From Rhizobium sp. N324 (GTDB lineage Bacteria; Pseudomonadota; Alphaproteobacteria; Rhizobiales; Rhizobiaceae), in assembly GCF_001664485.1 (NCBI RefSeq), contig NZ_CP013630.1, forward strand, positions 2,731,001 through 2,795,000: a DNA stretch of 64,000 nucleotides, given 5' to 3'. The position numbers were made by a program, and so were the translations under genes. The notes under the pieces are model-generated. The model was not told where the DNA came from and made no database searches. It worked only from the letters and a program-made list of their open reading frames with translations. Below are positions 62,763 to 64,000 of this stretch, piece after piece; positions within the stretch are counted from its first letter, which is position 1; each line of letters opens with the position of its first letter.

Positions 62763-63815
62763 CTATTGTCGAGGAAACGCCGCCTTCTTCTGCCGCCAGG
62801 CAACCGGAGTCATATCCGTCACCCGGCGAAACTCGCGGTTGAAGTTGGACTTGGTCTGGAAGCCGACCTCGAACATTACCTCGGTCACCGGTTTTTCGGT
62901 GCCGGCAAGCAGCCTGCAGGCTTCGCCGATCCTGTAATCATTGACATATTGAGAGACGTTTTTGTCCATCGCCCGGTTGATCGCCGCCGAGATCTGGCGG
63001 GCGGGAATGCCGGTCTTGCGGGCCAGCCGGTCGAGATTGAGATTGGCGTCACGATAGAGCTTCTTTGCTTCCATCAGCGCATCGACCGTGGCGATCGTCT
63101 CCTTGTCCTCACTCGTCTTGTCCTCACTCGTCTTGTCCTCGCTCGTCTCTGGTCGGGGTGCTACCTCCGCCGCCTCGGCCGGCGCCCGGCTTCGGCTGGC
63201 GGCGGCCGCCGCGAAGCCGAGGATGATGAGGGCGGCAAGGTTGCTGACGCTGATCACCGTCACGGCATGCTCGCCATGCGCCCAGGTAAAGTCGAAGAAG
63301 ACGAAAATATCGACCGAGGCCGACAGGCAGAGCGCCACCGCCGTGAAGATGATTGCCCGATAGGCCGGCACCGCGCCCTCGAACGGCGCCAGCCGCAGCG
63401 CATCCGCGCCCGGGCGCATCAGACGCAGGATGGCCAGGGCATAACCGACGAAAATAAGCACCAGCGCGATATCGATCGCATCGCGCCAGAACGCCATCAG
63501 CAGAAAAATGACCGCGGCGGGCACTGCATGCAGCGCAATCCGCGCCGGCAGCGACCGCCGGCTCGTCCTCACCAGCCGGGAGACCCCGCCATAGGCCAGC
63601 GGCGGTACCATCGCCGCGATAATGGGCGCGATCACGGCAACCGCCTGGATCCCGTAGCCCCAGCGTAGGCCGGAGAGGAGGGATTGCAGCACGCTCAGCA
63701 GGATCAGCGCCAGAAACGGTCGGTTCGGCGCCGTCTCCTCTTCACGCCTGAGAACGGTGACAAACAGGATAAGCAGCAGAACAGCAACGACGAAAGGAAG
63801 CGGAATGAACAGCAT
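62763..63815 (-). CDS. Membrane-embedded AraC-family regulator
   Basis: A 350-residue protein: six or seven N-terminal hydrophobic helices (about 1-210), a linker with a threefold TSEDK repeat (about 225-239), and a C-terminal AraC/XylS HTH domain (ARQISAAINRAMDKNVSQYVNDYRI, then VTEVMFEVGFQTKSNFNREFRRV). AraC proteins with integral membrane domains of this kind sense membrane or extracellular signals. It lies upstream of the efflux operon on the same strand and is its likely regulator, though the spacing includes repeats. Confidence 0.87.
   Translation of the reverse strand: MLFIPLPFVVAVLLLILFVTVLRREEETAPNRPFLALILLSVLQSLLSGLRWGYGIQAVAVIAPIIAAMVPPLAYGGVSRLVRTSRRSLPARIALHAVPAAVIFLLMAFWRDAIDIALVLIFVGYALAILRLMRPGADALRLAPFEGAVPAYRAIIFTAVALCLSASVDIFVFFDFTWAHGEHAVTVISVSNLAALIILGFAAAAASRSRAPAEAAEVAPRPETSEDKTSEDKTSEDKETIATVDALMEAKKLYRDANLNLDRLARKTGIPARQISAAINRAMDKNVSQYVNDYRIGEACRLLAGTEKPVTEVMFEVGFQTKSNFNREFRRVTDMTPVAWRQKKAAFPRQ
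63103..63147. repeat. 15-bp tandem repeat in the AraC-type gene
   Basis: Three units of ttgtcctcactcgtc (63103-63117, 63118-63132, 63133-63147; the third differs by one base) encode TSEDK three times. Fifteen-base units keep the frame when gained or lost. Confidence 0.9.
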
Positions 63816-63943
63816 GGCCTGGCGAGCTTCGGATTGGCGGATAGACAGCCATCATTGCCGAGATCGTCACCCGGCGCGACCTCCATCATGGTTTAGGACG
63901 TGTTTTTAGGTGGGGATTTTTTTGGGGTCGGCGGCCACCAGGA

Positions 63944-64000
63944 TCAGACGCGATCCAGAAACGCGAGCACCCGGGCAGTCAGGAGCGCGGTCGCCTCCGC
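63944..64000 (-). CDS. 3' end of a gene running off the right edge
   Basis: The last 18 codons read AEATALLTARVLAFLDRV and end in TGA at 63944-63946. The pattern (ALLTARVLAFLDRV) resembles the C-terminus of alpha/beta hydrolases, but this is too short to name. The rest is outside the window. Confidence 0.4.
   Translation of the reverse strand, partial: AEATALLTARVLAFLDRV

Noticed and set aside
63100..63150. CRISPR-like repeats
   Set aside because: The units are contiguous 15-bp coding repeats without spacers. No CRISPR array was seen anywhere in the window.
1..64000. tRNA or rRNA genes
   Set aside because: No cloverleaf with a T-loop (GGTTCGAATCC-like) and acceptor stem, and no rRNA core sequence, was found by eye; a tRNA search program would settle this.

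Overview
This window is a 64 kb piece of a GC-rich alphaproteobacterial chromosome, most likely from Rhizobium (R. leguminosarum/etli lineage). The evidence is the gene content and several lineage markers: a long-tailed UvrB, a BA14K lectin-like protein, Rap/glycanase-like type I secretion substrates, an alphaproteobacterial LexA box (GTTC-N7-GTTC), and many rhizobial intergenic palindromes. No rRNA, tRNA, CRISPR array or prophage was recognised. Most of the window reads as chromosome backbone with scattered accessory genes and local decay.

Region by region. 1-6500: the 3' part of uvrB, then a decayed patch holding a broken OLD/RecF-type ATPase, two degenerate copies of a GNAT acetyltransferase, the intact GNAT copy, and a LexA-box-controlled SRAP (YedK/HMCES) gene. 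6500-16000: an RTX/cadherin secreted protein, a DUF3828 protein, cspA, dusA, a DegP/HtrA-like protease split near its start by an IS1182-family element, and a chloroperoxidase-like hydrolase. 16000-20900: a BA14K protein, a lipoprotein, an OmpR-type two-component pair and an FMN reductase. 21000-24950: a three-gene ABC-2 exporter and a divergent HxlR/DHFR-family pair with an inverted-repeat operator. 25000-34500: small proteins, a membrane-anchored LAS-type metallopeptidase candidate, a divergent Lrp/argG-paralogue pair, a UbiA prenyltransferase, a phosphodiester glycosidase-like protein, a LysE exporter, and an ABC exporter whose tail is frameshifted. 34700-43800: small metabolic genes (GFA, VOC, phosphatase, a dapB paralogue, an ornithine cyclodeaminase-like gene), a 356-bp MITE-like element, GNAT, a PLP decarboxylase, a methyltransferase and a TIGR02594 peptidase. 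44280-50860: MFS transporter, kup, CPA1 antiporter and an intradiol dioxygenase. 50870-54190: a tandem pair of signal-peptide-less beta-helix proteins. 54430-57460: a divergent hemerythrin/PNPOx/GAF regulator module. 57790-63815: a MacB/DevBCA-like efflux operon and a membrane-embedded AraC regulator, embedded in repeats. The 3' end of one more gene lies at the right edge.

The most unusual unit is the divergent module at 54.4-57.5 kb. One arm encodes a hemerythrin-like protein and a small Cys-rich protein. The other encodes a PNPOx-fold protein and a PNPOx-GAF-winged-helix regulator. Between them lie CCTAAG-type direct repeats phased at about one helical turn, which suggests an O2/NO/redox-responsive, autoregulated system. 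Other good leads are the IS insertion whose ancestral gene can be rebuilt base by base, the MITE with 33-bp inverted ends and a TA duplication, the operators in the HxlR and Lrp divergent promoters, and repeats that have become part of coding sequence (the uvrB tail and the HlyD stop codon).
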